A stretch of 40,156 bases of DNA. Origin: O2-02-FULL-42-9 sp038043025 (GTDB lineage Bacteria; Pseudomonadota; Gammaproteobacteria; UBA12402). Below, one piece after another: positions 24,396-32,115 of this stretch. Each line of letters starts with the position of its first letter. Within the stretch, counting starts at the first letter, position 1. Under the pieces are notes generated by a model, which worked only from the letters and a program-made list of their open reading frames with translations, ran no database searches and was not told where the DNA came from. The position numbers and the translations under genes are program-made. The stretch spans positions 1 to 40,156 of the forward strand of contig JBBTCW010000045.1 in assembly GCA_038043025.1 (NCBI GenBank). The letters are read 5' to 3'.

Positions 24396-25056
24396 TCATC
24401 ATCAATACTCTAGCGGGAAGCCCATCCATTCCGGGAACGTTTAATGGCATCACAAATAAAAAACATCGCCCTGGATCAACTCCTTGCAATTCTAGATTTT
24501 CTACTATCAAAATATCGCGCTCCAATAAAGCTTTATGTACAGGCAATTCTTCTGCATGAAGCGCATCCACACTAATATAATCTATACCAACAACACGCAC
24601 TTTTTTCTCCAACAAAGCATCAACCGCATCAGGCTCTATATAAACATATTTTTCACAAAATCCGCCTTGTTTGTTGATACCAGAATTAGATGTTTTAAAA
24701 AAAACAAAATCATTTTGCAAAATGGGTTGCTGAGAAACAAAATTTTTACCAATAGAAGAAAACTCAATAGGAACCTCTAAAATAATACCATGGCCCATTA
24801 AATGTTGTAGAGAATAGTCGCTGCTTGTTTTACCCTGCGGAAAAACATGCGCAGGAAAATCGATATGCGTCCCCAGATGATTTCCCATTTTCATCTCGCT
24901 TAACCCACACAGGCTCTGTGCACCGATGGTTGCGACAGCCCTTGATGAAAAACGAGGATCTCCTGGAAATACAACAGTATCGGGGGTAATGGGTGCGGTT
25001 AAATCTCGACACTTTCCCAACGTGAATGTTAGACGCTCATGTGATTTCACTGACAT
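24382..25056 (-). CDS. Cyclase family protein (kynurenine formamidase-like metal hydrolase)
   Basis: This is a 224-residue member of the cyclase/kynurenine formamidase family of metal-dependent amidohydrolases. The metal-binding signature HLGTHIDFPAH is complete, preceded by DLTAPITPDTVVFPGDPRF and followed by VVGIDYISVD and the C-terminal HKALLERDILIVENLEL. Family members hydrolyse N-formylkynurenine, isatin or polyketide intermediates. It faces the NRPS gene (convergent, 78 bp apart), so a role on the NRPS product is possible but unproven. Its last codons and stop lie within a dispersed repeat, so the C-terminus may have been altered by that insertion. Confidence 0.9.
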   Translation of the reverse strand: MSVKSHERLTFTLGKCRDLTAPITPDTVVFPGDPRFSSRAVATIGAQSLCGLSEMKMGNHLGTHIDFPAHVFPQGKTSSDYSLQHLMGHGIILEVPIEFSSIGKNFVSQQPILQNDFVFFKTSNSGINKQGGFCEKYVYIEPDAVDALLEKKVRVVGIDYISVDALHAEELPVHKALLERDILIVENLELQGVDPGRCFLFVMPLNVPGMDGLPARVLMMSAVD

Positions 25057-25076
25057 AACATCTCATTTAGTGAGCT

Positions 25077-25188
25077 CGTAGGTTGGGCTGAGCGCACATG
25101 TGAAGCCCAATAATTTTATTCAACAATGTTGGGCTTCACTTCGCTCAGCGCCAACCTACATTTCGTTTAGCCTAACCTACCGCGCTTC
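25077..25188 (-). repeat. Long GTAGGTTGG-type inverted repeat
   Basis: CGTAGGTTGGGCTGAGCG (25077-25094) pairs with CGCTCAGCGCCAACCTAC further right, and TGAAGCCCAA pairs with TTGGGCTTCA between them, giving an ~80-bp hairpin. It is followed by the core ATTTCGTTTAGCCTAACC. The stop codon of the P-loop gene (25172-25174) lies in this core. It also fills the gap to the cyclase gene. Confidence 0.8.
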
Positions 25189-25714
25189 CAGCTTTACAAA
25201 CCTTTCCAACTGATGCTAAGAGCTCTTCCTTTTCTTCTAGCCGTGTAATGTGATAAAGCTGAGCTTTAGTCGTAACGACTATGCGAGGAATCTCTACACG
25301 AAGTTGAGGTATTAAAGTGCTATCCAATCGTCTAATAATTTCCATTACGTCAGACAAGTTTGACTCATATGAACAACCTTCTGGCGCCGGCACGACAGGA
25401 TCCTCTGCCGAACGATGTGTTGCTAACCGAATATGCTCAGCAACTGGTAGGTCTATAAATATAATCGTATCCGCTGCCCGAAGTCGAACATACAACTCTT
25501 CTTCAGGACCAACCCCGTCAATTAGCCACTTTTTCTGTGAGAGAACGTCAGCATGTCGACGTTTGAAATCGCCTTCCGATGCTCTTGTCCAACCAGCGCC
25601 CCATTGTAATTTATCAATATGCACACACGATATCTCTAAAAGATCAGCAAGAGATTTTGCTAGCCGCGTTTTCCCGCCGGCTGCATTGCCCACAATAATC
25701 ACCCTTGATAACAT
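25172..25714 (-). CDS. P-loop nucleotide kinase-like protein
   Basis: A Walker A motif is at the N-terminus, VIIVGNAAGGKTRLAKSLA, followed by CVHIDKLQWGAGW. Later KKWLIDGVGPEE and TIIFIDLPVAEHI fit the pattern of FlaR/adenylate-kinase-like 'topology modulation' proteins, which typically have a DxLxW motif after the P-loop. The role is probably phosphorylation of a small molecule, substrate unknown. The start at 25714 is chosen because the P-loop should lie near residue 10; upstream codons lie in repeat-derived sequence. The last 5-6 codons and stop come from the dispersed repeat at 25077-25188. The protein is 180 residues. Confidence 0.75.
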   Translation of the reverse strand: MLSRVIIVGNAAGGKTRLAKSLADLLEISCVHIDKLQWGAGWTRASEGDFKRRHADVLSQKKWLIDGVGPEEELYVRLRAADTIIFIDLPVAEHIRLATHRSAEDPVVPAPEGCSYESNLSDVMEIIRRLDSTLIPQLRVEIPRIVVTTKAQLYHITRLEEKEELLASVGKVCKAGSAVG

Positions 25715-25745
25715 ACTTATTACCTTAATATCTCGCCACCTTCGC

Positions 25746-25789
25746 CGCGAGAGCACCAACCTACATTTCGTTTAGCCCAACCTACCGCA
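25746..25789 (-). repeat. GTAGGTTGG-type repeat upstream of the P-loop gene
   Basis: CGCGAGAGCACCAACCTAC and TTTAGCCCAACCTACCGC match the same core as the copies at 25077 and 39480. It lies just before the P-loop gene start, so two copies bracket that gene. Confidence 0.7.
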
Positions 25790-25871
25790 CTCCACCCAAA
25801 ATAATCTCTGGTTCAACATGTTTCCATTTGAAGTCTTTCAATGTATACATCTTTTTTGACTCCTTTTCACC

Positions 25872-25928
25872 GGGTTTTGTGATATTATACGCTTAATTGA
25901 AATAAATGCTCGATTTTTACAACGGAAC
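25872..25928 (+). repeat. Partial copy of a terminal-inverted-repeat element with an extended -10 promoter
   Basis: From 25875 a 35-bp stretch is identical to 38116-38150, and it ends with TTTTTACAACGGAAC, one mismatch from the right terminal repeat of the element at 38057-38170. Inside it, TGATATTAT (25880-25888) is an extended -10 box. TTGACT lies at 25856-25861 but 21 bp away. It precedes the DsrE gene by 17 bp. No left terminal repeat is seen, so this is a solo end or remnant. Confidence 0.75.
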
Positions 25929-25944
25929 TCAGGGGAGTAATCGT

Positions 25945-26268
25945 ATGAAACTAGGTATTGTCTTAACATCTCATAGTGCTGAAACTAATTGGAATGCGCT
26001 ACGTTTAGCGAATCTTTCTCTAGTGAATGGAGATGAAATAAAAATATTTCTCATGGGAGAAGGGGTGGAATATGCCAAAACTGGCACAGAGAAATTTAAT
26101 ATCAATCAACAAATTGATAAATTGACCCAACATCCAAAATTCGCTATCTATGCGTGTGGAACTTGTTTAAAACTGAGAAATGATTCGGGGTCTGATACTT
26201 GTCCTCTATCAACGCTGCAAGATTTATATGAGGTGATTGCTTGGGCAGATAAAGTATTGACTTTTTAA
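25945..26268 (+). CDS. DsrE family protein
   Basis: DsrE/DsrF/TusD-type proteins form small Rossmann-like homo-oligomers and often act in sulfur relay through a conserved Cys. The 107-residue protein has KLGIVLTSHSAETNWNALRL, IFLMGEGVEYAK, and FAIYACGTCLKLR with two Cys, plus DTCPLSTLQDLYE, then WADKVLTF. The Cys of YACG corresponds to the conserved one in the family. The ATG at 25945 has a strong ribosome binding site (AGGGGAG, 25931-25937); a longer reading from 25906 would start inside the repeat element. Expression probably depends on the promoter in that element. A sulfur link with the neighbouring NRPS is speculative. Confidence 0.85.
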   Translation: MKLGIVLTSHSAETNWNALRLANLSLVNGDEIKIFLMGEGVEYAKTGTEKFNINQQIDKLTQHPKFAIYACGTCLKLRNDSGSDTCPLSTLQDLYEVIAWADKVLTF

Positions 26269-26354
26269 CCAAATCAAACAAAAATAATTTGTTTTTTAGT
26301 AAAAATTACCCCAGTTGTATGTGTGTTACAAACAACGACACAAGGAAAATGGTT

Positions 26355-27509
26355 ATGCCACGAAAAAAACCAGAAACATTAGAGGTTAACAAAGAAAACC
26401 AGCAATTGGCGGACAAATATCGCAAAACATCCCGATGGTATGATATGTTGGATGCATATTGGGAGCGCCAATATCAAAAAATGAGGCCAGTTATTATTGG
26501 AGATCTTGTAGGCACTGTTTTGGAGGTGGGCGTTGGGACAGGACGGAATTTATCATTTTACGGGACGGATGTTCAGGTGACAGCAGTTGATCTCTCCCCT
26601 GAAATGTTAGCGATTGCAAAAACACGGGTACCCGTCACTCTGAAAATTGTCTTGATGCAAGCGGATGCAACACTGTTAAGAGAAGTTCCCAGCGATCATT
26701 TCGATTGGTATCTGGCCACATTTTTATACTGTGTGATGCCAGACCATTTACAACCTCCGGCGCTTGATCAGATGGTGCGAGTATTAAAACCCGGCGGTAA
26801 ATTTCGAGTGTTAGAAATTGCTTATTCTAAAGAAACGGTTGCATTTTTAAAACAAAAAATATTTGCGCCTTTCGTCCGACGAGTTTATGGGGCAGAATTT
26901 AATCGCCATACATTGGACTATATTATCGCTCACCCCCATCTTCAAATTACACGACAATTATATATAAAAGGCGATACGCATTTATTGATTGAAGGAAAAA
27001 AAGTTGACCTTAAAGTCGCTATTGAAAAACCAGAGGCTCAAACAATAAATCTTGAAAAATTAGAGCAAGAAATGATACGGTCTTGGGGATCAAAAATAGC
27101 TGTCATTAGCGCGCTTATTATTGCCGTATTCAAACAGAGATCCATTACACCACAATTTGCATTTCTGTCGTTTGAAGCTGTCATACCCGCTCTTATCGAG
27201 GCAGTGTCTGGCTTGAGTTCACCGCAAAGTTTTCGCTCTTTGCTTTATACGGGGGTGGGTACGGCCATGGGTTTCTTTTTGCCTTCTGGCTGGGCGCAAG
27301 AATTTGCAGGCATCCGAGCAGGCGTTCATACATCTCAAGAACAACACACCACTCATTCAAACCGATTTTTTGCATTCACTCAAGCTGGAAAAACAGCGCT
27401 AAGCGCAATAGTGGGAGAATCGATTGGAAATGTTGTCGCGGGGTCTGCCGGCGCAGTAGTTGGATCAGCCGTTGGTGCTTATTTGGGAGCAACCTCTCAT
27501 TACCTATAA
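26355..27509 (+). CDS. Class I SAM-dependent methyltransferase with membrane-like C-terminal extension
   Basis: Residues about 1-200 form a methyltransferase like PmtA/UbiE: YDMLDAYWERQYQKM, SAM motif I VLEVGVGTGRNLSFYG, VTAVDLSPEMLAIAK, and VLKPGGKFRVLEIAYS. The best matches in this group methylate phospholipids or quinones, which fits a membrane substrate. From about 240 to the end (384 residues) is an extra region with hydrophobic segments (KIAVISALIIAVF, LLYTGVGTAMGFFLP) and a Gly/Ala-rich tail, GNVVAGSAGAVVGSAVGAYL, a glycine-zipper pattern. The start at 26355 has AAGGAA 7 bp upstream; ATG at 26349 is an alternative. It is about 90 bp after the DsrE gene, on the same strand. The tail is unusual for the family. 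Confidence 0.82.
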   Translation: MPRKKPETLEVNKENQQLADKYRKTSRWYDMLDAYWERQYQKMRPVIIGDLVGTVLEVGVGTGRNLSFYGTDVQVTAVDLSPEMLAIAKTRVPVTLKIVLMQADATLLREVPSDHFDWYLATFLYCVMPDHLQPPALDQMVRVLKPGGKFRVLEIAYSKETVAFLKQKIFAPFVRRVYGAEFNRHTLDYIIAHPHLQITRQLYIKGDTHLLIEGKKVDLKVAIEKPEAQTINLEKLEQEMIRSWGSKIAVISALIIAVFKQRSITPQFAFLSFEAVIPALIEAVSGLSSPQSFRSLLYTGVGTAMGFFLPSGWAQEFAGIRAGVHTSQEQHTTHSNRFFAFTQAGKTALSAIVGESIGNVVAGSAGAVVGSAVGAYLGATSHYL

Positions 27510-27553
27510 ACGCGAGTTCCGGATAAAATAAAAAACAGCTGAATGGAGACAAT

Positions 27554-29614
27554 TTAATAAAACAACCTCATCGAACATCCTGCCGCCGCACCACCTCCTC
27601 CACCATCTCCTCTGGGTGCTGCAGGCATGCTTAATTCATCTTCAATTCCAATACGTGCTTTTATCGCTCGCATCTCTTGCAGTAATTTAAGATGTTCCGC
27701 TTTTAATTGCTCGAATTCACTTCTAGGAACAACGTCTAATCGAGATTTAAGTACAGCTACTTTTTCATGAAATGGCATCATTACTTCTTTTTGTATTGCG
27801 CGCCACTCTTTTTGTAAGGCTTCCTCTACTGCTTGTTGCCTTGCAAAATAGCGTATTAATTTTGCAGCGGTCATATCCAATAATACGGGAGGTGGCTCTT
27901 TTGTCAGGGCGTCTAACAAATAACTTTTAAGTGCTGCGGTACATGCTGCTCCTAAACCACCTTTTTGAAATTGCTCATAAAGCATTTTAACTGCCGCGCC
28001 AACTTGAGGTGCAAGCTGCTCTTCTAGCGCACCCACTGTAGGTTGCTCTGATCTTAATCGCTTCTCAATCATCTGCAGATCTCTTATTTCTGCCGGCGTT
28101 ATCCCACCCTGACCTGCACGCCAATCGTCTATCAGGCGCGTTGCGGCTGGCAAATACAACGGGCGCATATCCAATACTAATTTTCCTTGCATTAATTGGG
28201 CAACAATTTGTTGAAAGCGTGCAATTAATGCTGGGGCACTTGGTAATGCTGCAGCCTTTCCTTCTAAATGCTCTAATAAAGCTTTTGCGACCAATTGATT
28301 GGGTAACGGTGGCGGACTCGCTGCTGCACCGGCAGCTCCTGGTATTGTTGCGATGTTGGCTTCAATCTGTTTTTTTACCACTGCATTGGGTGCATGCTTA
28401 AGATGCTGAATTCGATTAAACAGCTCTTTGATTGCAGCGTCAAATGCCTGCATAGATTTATCCTGTTGTAATTTACCCGCTTGCCAATGGTCAAACAATC
28501 GACCGAGGATTTCTTCTTGAGCGCGTTCAAACAATGCAACTATATTTGGAAAATGTTCTGTATTCCGTGAGTATTTTTGTAATACTTTTTTAGCCAACTG
28601 GTTAATTCCCCATTTCGTTTCTCTAGACTTCATCGTTCCTTTTTGCCAAACATCTAGAATTTCTTCCCAGCCATAAATGATTCGACGCGCATATTTTCTC
28701 TCAGCATGAGAAAGCGTTTCTCGACCCAAATATTCATTCGTTTGCTGATTGAGCCCTTCCCAATCGACGATGGCACCGCGTTCCATGAGGGCTTTTTTAT
28801 ACCAGACACTTAATGGTGACGTATCTTTTCGCCCATAGCGATCAACATTATCTACTAATACAGTGGCTTCAATTTTACTCAATTGATCTTCAAGCTCCTC
28901 GCGCGATGCAAAAAGTCCCGTGTTTGCAGCTACGATTTCTAGCGTCTCATCATCATCATCAATAAAATGTTTCAAGCGATTCCAAGCAGGCTGTGTCTTT
29001 AGCAGTTCTAATTTCATTGCTGCGTGTCTTTCGATTAAACAGACGGACGTCAATGCAATTAATTCATTCCCTACATTTAATTCTATACTTGCAATATTTT
29101 TAGTGGATAGCGCATCCTCTAATGGTGCAGGCATAGACGTAAAAGGCTTACGTGTAAAACTAAAATAAGACATTACCTCATCACCGAACCCGGATGCAAT
29201 ATTAATATCTGCTCGTGGTTGATAGAGCCCATAATCCAAAAATAACCGAAAACAATCATTTGTTTTAACCTCTTCAGCCTTAAATAATGTTTGATCAACA
29301 TTTTTTACTCCATAACGCAATAAAATAGTACACAGATCTATATCTTTTAATCGATAAGCAAAGGAAATAAAAGGAAATTTTTCGCGCCCAACCTCCAGAT
29401 TTGTAAGTTTGAATTGTTCTGCTAATACACCTGTATAACCCGTGTAATATACATAATATGATTGACCTTCGGGTCTGCCTTTCGCACATTGCTGTCGCTG
29501 GAAAAAATACTCAACATCCATATTTGGTGAAACTCGACCCGTACGCAATAACTCTTCAATTTTTTTATACTCTTTTGCGGCTACTGCTGCGGCTAAAACT
29601 TCTTCAATTGTCAT
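27554..29614 (-). CDS. Large helical protein with ankyrin-like N-terminus, possible effector
   Basis: I do not recognise this 686-residue protein as a named family. The N-terminal ~180 residues have ankyrin-like helical pairs (IEEVLAAAVAAKEYKKIEEL, LCTILLRYGVKNVDQTLF, CFRLFLDYGLYQPRADI). The middle is rich in charged helices, for example SREELEDQLSKIEATV and WEEILDVWQKG. The C-terminal third is Ala/Leu-rich and helical with heptad-like stretches (FEQLKAEHLKLLQEMRAI), ending in a Gly/Ala run and CSMRLFY. There is no signal peptide or TM segment. AGGAGAT precedes the ATG at 29614. It is followed on the same strand by two propeller proteins, which may be co-expressed. A secreted host-targeted effector is inferred from composition and context only. 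Confidence 0.75.
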   Translation of the reverse strand: MTIEEVLAAAVAAKEYKKIEELLRTGRVSPNMDVEYFFQRQQCAKGRPEGQSYYVYYTGYTGVLAEQFKLTNLEVGREKFPFISFAYRLKDIDLCTILLRYGVKNVDQTLFKAEEVKTNDCFRLFLDYGLYQPRADINIASGFGDEVMSYFSFTRKPFTSMPAPLEDALSTKNIASIELNVGNELIALTSVCLIERHAAMKLELLKTQPAWNRLKHFIDDDDETLEIVAANTGLFASREELEDQLSKIEATVLVDNVDRYGRKDTSPLSVWYKKALMERGAIVDWEGLNQQTNEYLGRETLSHAERKYARRIIYGWEEILDVWQKGTMKSRETKWGINQLAKKVLQKYSRNTEHFPNIVALFERAQEEILGRLFDHWQAGKLQQDKSMQAFDAAIKELFNRIQHLKHAPNAVVKKQIEANIATIPGAAGAAASPPPLPNQLVAKALLEHLEGKAAALPSAPALIARFQQIVAQLMQGKLVLDMRPLYLPAATRLIDDWRAGQGGITPAEIRDLQMIEKRLRSEQPTVGALEEQLAPQVGAAVKMLYEQFQKGGLGAACTAALKSYLLDALTKEPPPVLLDMTAAKLIRYFARQQAVEEALQKEWRAIQKEVMMPFHEKVAVLKSRLDVVPRSEFEQLKAEHLKLLQEMRAIKARIGIEDELSMPAAPRGDGGGGGAAAGCSMRLFY

Positions 29615-29688
29615 AAGTATCTCCTATTTTTCAAACGTTAATATCATGGACTAATCGCTTCATACAAGCTACCCTTGCTAAAGATTTT

Positions 29689-32001
29689 TTAACGGGCAAG
29701 AACAACTCCTAACTCTCTTTCTTGCGCCTCTTCTTGTCTTGCATGTCCCATTCGCTTATCTCTTACCCTGTCCGCCACGGTTCCGACAATTTGCCGAATA
29801 GCTGACAAGGTAATATCCGATTTGCTACAACCAAAAAAACCAATTCTGCTGGAAATAAGACTGCGTATCGCTTCAGCCACATCGACAGCGACTTGTTTTT
29901 GCTCTGCTATCATCATGGACTTAATGTTTATCCCTCTAGTTTCAAATGCTCTTAGCAATTTTTCCACGACTTCCAGATACGCACGCCCATGGGGAGATCG
30001 AAAATCGCTGACATCAGCCAAACGTAGACACTTTTGCAGTTCATCAGCAAATGGATGATCCTTGCGAGAATCCATCATCGCAGTTATGTGACTAAAACAA
30101 AAACTAAAACAAAAATAAGATGCTGCCAAACCACCAATCAATGCACTAATCGCTATAATAAGGGCTGTTACACCATCATCGTAGTTACATGACTCCATGG
30201 TAAGTCTAAATTCATCCGTGGCTTCACCTCCACGACCATCACTCGCTGTAATACGAATATCTAAGGGTTGCTCAAAATAATTATCTGGTGCAAAAGACAA
30301 TATATACTCATAGTCTTGGGTGATAGAAATAGGTAACTGTACTATTTGCAATCCATCTCCGACTACATAAGCAACTTGGTCAACTACTTGCAATCCTAGC
30401 GCTGAGGACAAGGCTCCACGACCAAACAAAGTTGGCTCCGCTGGATTCGTGACGTTAAGTACCAATAATCCACCATAATCTGCCACATAAGCAATATTAT
30501 TAATTACCTGCACCATTAAAGCTTGGGCAGGAGCGTTATATGTACCGTCAGGCGTAGTATATGCACTTAGTACGATCAGATCGCTCAAATTTGAAACATC
30601 AAGAATCCATACCCCATAGGATCCGTCTGCCACATAGGCAATATTATTGATAACTTGTATGCCACAAACATCATTTGAATTTGAGGGCAGACTATAGCTA
30701 CCACGCAAAGACGGCGCACTTGGACGAGAGACATTAACCATATATAAACCAGAAAATCCATCTGCCACATAAGCAACGTCGTTACTTATATACATTCCTC
30801 TTACCTCGTCCCTATCCATATTTCTACCAGTTCTATAATATAAACTAAATGAAAATGGTACGGCTGGATTCGTAACATCAAACATCTGCAAATCTCCATA
30901 TTGATCTAACACATAAGCGGTAGTACCAATCGTTTGTACTGCAATTGCTTCCCTTAGATCAATGCCATTTCTCCTATATTTGAGATCGTAACTACCGAGT
31001 AATGTCGGTGTAGCTGGGTTTGCGACATCTAGGATGAGTAAATCCGCGGCAACGGCATAAAAATCATCGCTTGGGTTCACAGCATACGCAATATAAGCAG
31101 TAGCATCAATCACTTGCAAACTACTTACGTGTCCGTTTATGTATCCCCCGTTGTTTCCGTTTACGTATCCTCCATATCTGGGCTGATTAGAATCATAAGA
31201 CCCCAGTAATCTCGGCACAGTAGGATCTGTGACATCAAGTAACTGCAAATCATGAATTCCTGCAGCCACGTAGGCAATATTATTGAGCACCTGTACCAGT
31301 GTTCCAGAATTTTGGTAGTAGCTAAGTAAAGGCAGCGATATCTTTTCCTTCCATATGTCAAAAAAATCGGGTAAGGGAGAGCCATCAGATAAAGTTGCAT
31401 TCAACTCAAGATGATCACCATCTGCGTCATAGAAAACTTCAGTTGGATTGATAGTAAGATCAAACCTATCTAAACACCCTATCTCCTGATCAGGAATTGG
31501 GTTAATCACAATAGGTACGGCTCGGCGTTGTCGGTCATGAGTTGTTGTAATATCAGCATCTGTATTTTTTTTACCTTTATCATCTTGGGTGGCTCGCTCC
31601 AAAACGGCATCTGGTTCTTCTACTTGTTGTTTGAAACTCTCTGCTATCTGTTCTTCTATTTCTCGTTGTGACGGCCACTCTTGACCGAGCGTTTTTGCTG
31701 TTTTACTGATTGTTTTTTCCCACAACCAATCACTCCAACTTTGTTTCTTGGGTGTTATGTCAAATACGGTATCTTCGATCTGCGACCATGCTGCATCACC
31801 CAACAACGATTGCTGGCCTTGTGCTCTTAAGTCGTCTTCAATCTGTTGTACTTGCTGTGCGACTGTGGGATTGATGCCTCCGCGCAGATGAGTGAGTACC
31901 TGAGCGGTTGCGCTAAGCAAGACACCTTTGGGCAAGGCATCTTTAGCTACAGACGGCTGCAAAGCTTGGGATGGAATAGGCACAATTGATTTACCAGGCA
32001 T
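29689..32001 (-). CDS. Beta-propeller (LVIVD) protein nested in a cadherin-like domain, with TM segment
   Basis: This protein has 770 residues from ATG 32001, which has AAGGAGT upstream; an in-frame start at 32052 adds unmatched residues. Residues about 1-150 are a conserved N-terminal domain shared with the next gene (ATAQVLTHLRGGINPTVAQQ, QSWSDWLWEKTISKTA). A CADG/He_PIG cadherin-like domain begins near 165 (NPIPDQEIG, LNATLSDGSPLPDFF), is interrupted at about 223-552 by seven LVIVD-type blades (for example LQLLDVTDPTVPRLLGSYD and LLILDVANPATPTLLGSYD), then resumes (PLDIRITASDGRGGEATDEF). A transmembrane helix (about 612-638, LIIAISALIGGLAASYFCF) and a helical tail follow, ending in a Glu-rich stretch EEAQERELGVVL. 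There is no signal peptide. It is probably secreted or surface-acting; host targeting is an inference. Confidence 0.85.
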   Translation of the reverse strand: MPGKSIVPIPSQALQPSVAKDALPKGVLLSATAQVLTHLRGGINPTVAQQVQQIEDDLRAQGQQSLLGDAAWSQIEDTVFDITPKKQSWSDWLWEKTISKTAKTLGQEWPSQREIEEQIAESFKQQVEEPDAVLERATQDDKGKKNTDADITTTHDRQRRAVPIVINPIPDQEIGCLDRFDLTINPTEVFYDADGDHLELNATLSDGSPLPDFFDIWKEKISLPLLSYYQNSGTLVQVLNNIAYVAAGIHDLQLLDVTDPTVPRLLGSYDSNQPRYGGYVNGNNGGYINGHVSSLQVIDATAYIAYAVNPSDDFYAVAADLLILDVANPATPTLLGSYDLKYRRNGIDLREAIAVQTIGTTAYVLDQYGDLQMFDVTNPAVPFSFSLYYRTGRNMDRDEVRGMYISNDVAYVADGFSGLYMVNVSRPSAPSLRGSYSLPSNSNDVCGIQVINNIAYVADGSYGVWILDVSNLSDLIVLSAYTTPDGTYNAPAQALMVQVINNIAYVADYGGLLVLNVTNPAEPTLFGRGALSSALGLQVVDQVAYVVGDGLQIVQLPISITQDYEYILSFAPDNYFEQPLDIRITASDGRGGEATDEFRLTMESCNYDDGVTALIIAISALIGGLAASYFCFSFCFSHITAMMDSRKDHPFADELQKCLRLADVSDFRSPHGRAYLEVVEKLLRAFETRGINIKSMMIAEQKQVAVDVAEAIRSLISSRIGFFGCSKSDITLSAIRQIVGTVADRVRDKRMGHARQEEAQERELGVVLAR

Positions 32002-32115
32002 AATCAAACTCCTTCTGTGTAAAAACGCGAAAAGAAAGGGAGAGTCTAACACAGGCTCGTTTTTGGAAAAATGCTTTTTTTTGTGTGGCTTTTTTGCGGT
32101 TTTTGGGGGGTTACA

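Noticed and set aside
25317..25775. A 152-codon plus-strand frame opposite the P-loop gene
   Set aside because: It is the antisense of a protein with an intact Walker A motif and ends in dispersed repeat sequence.
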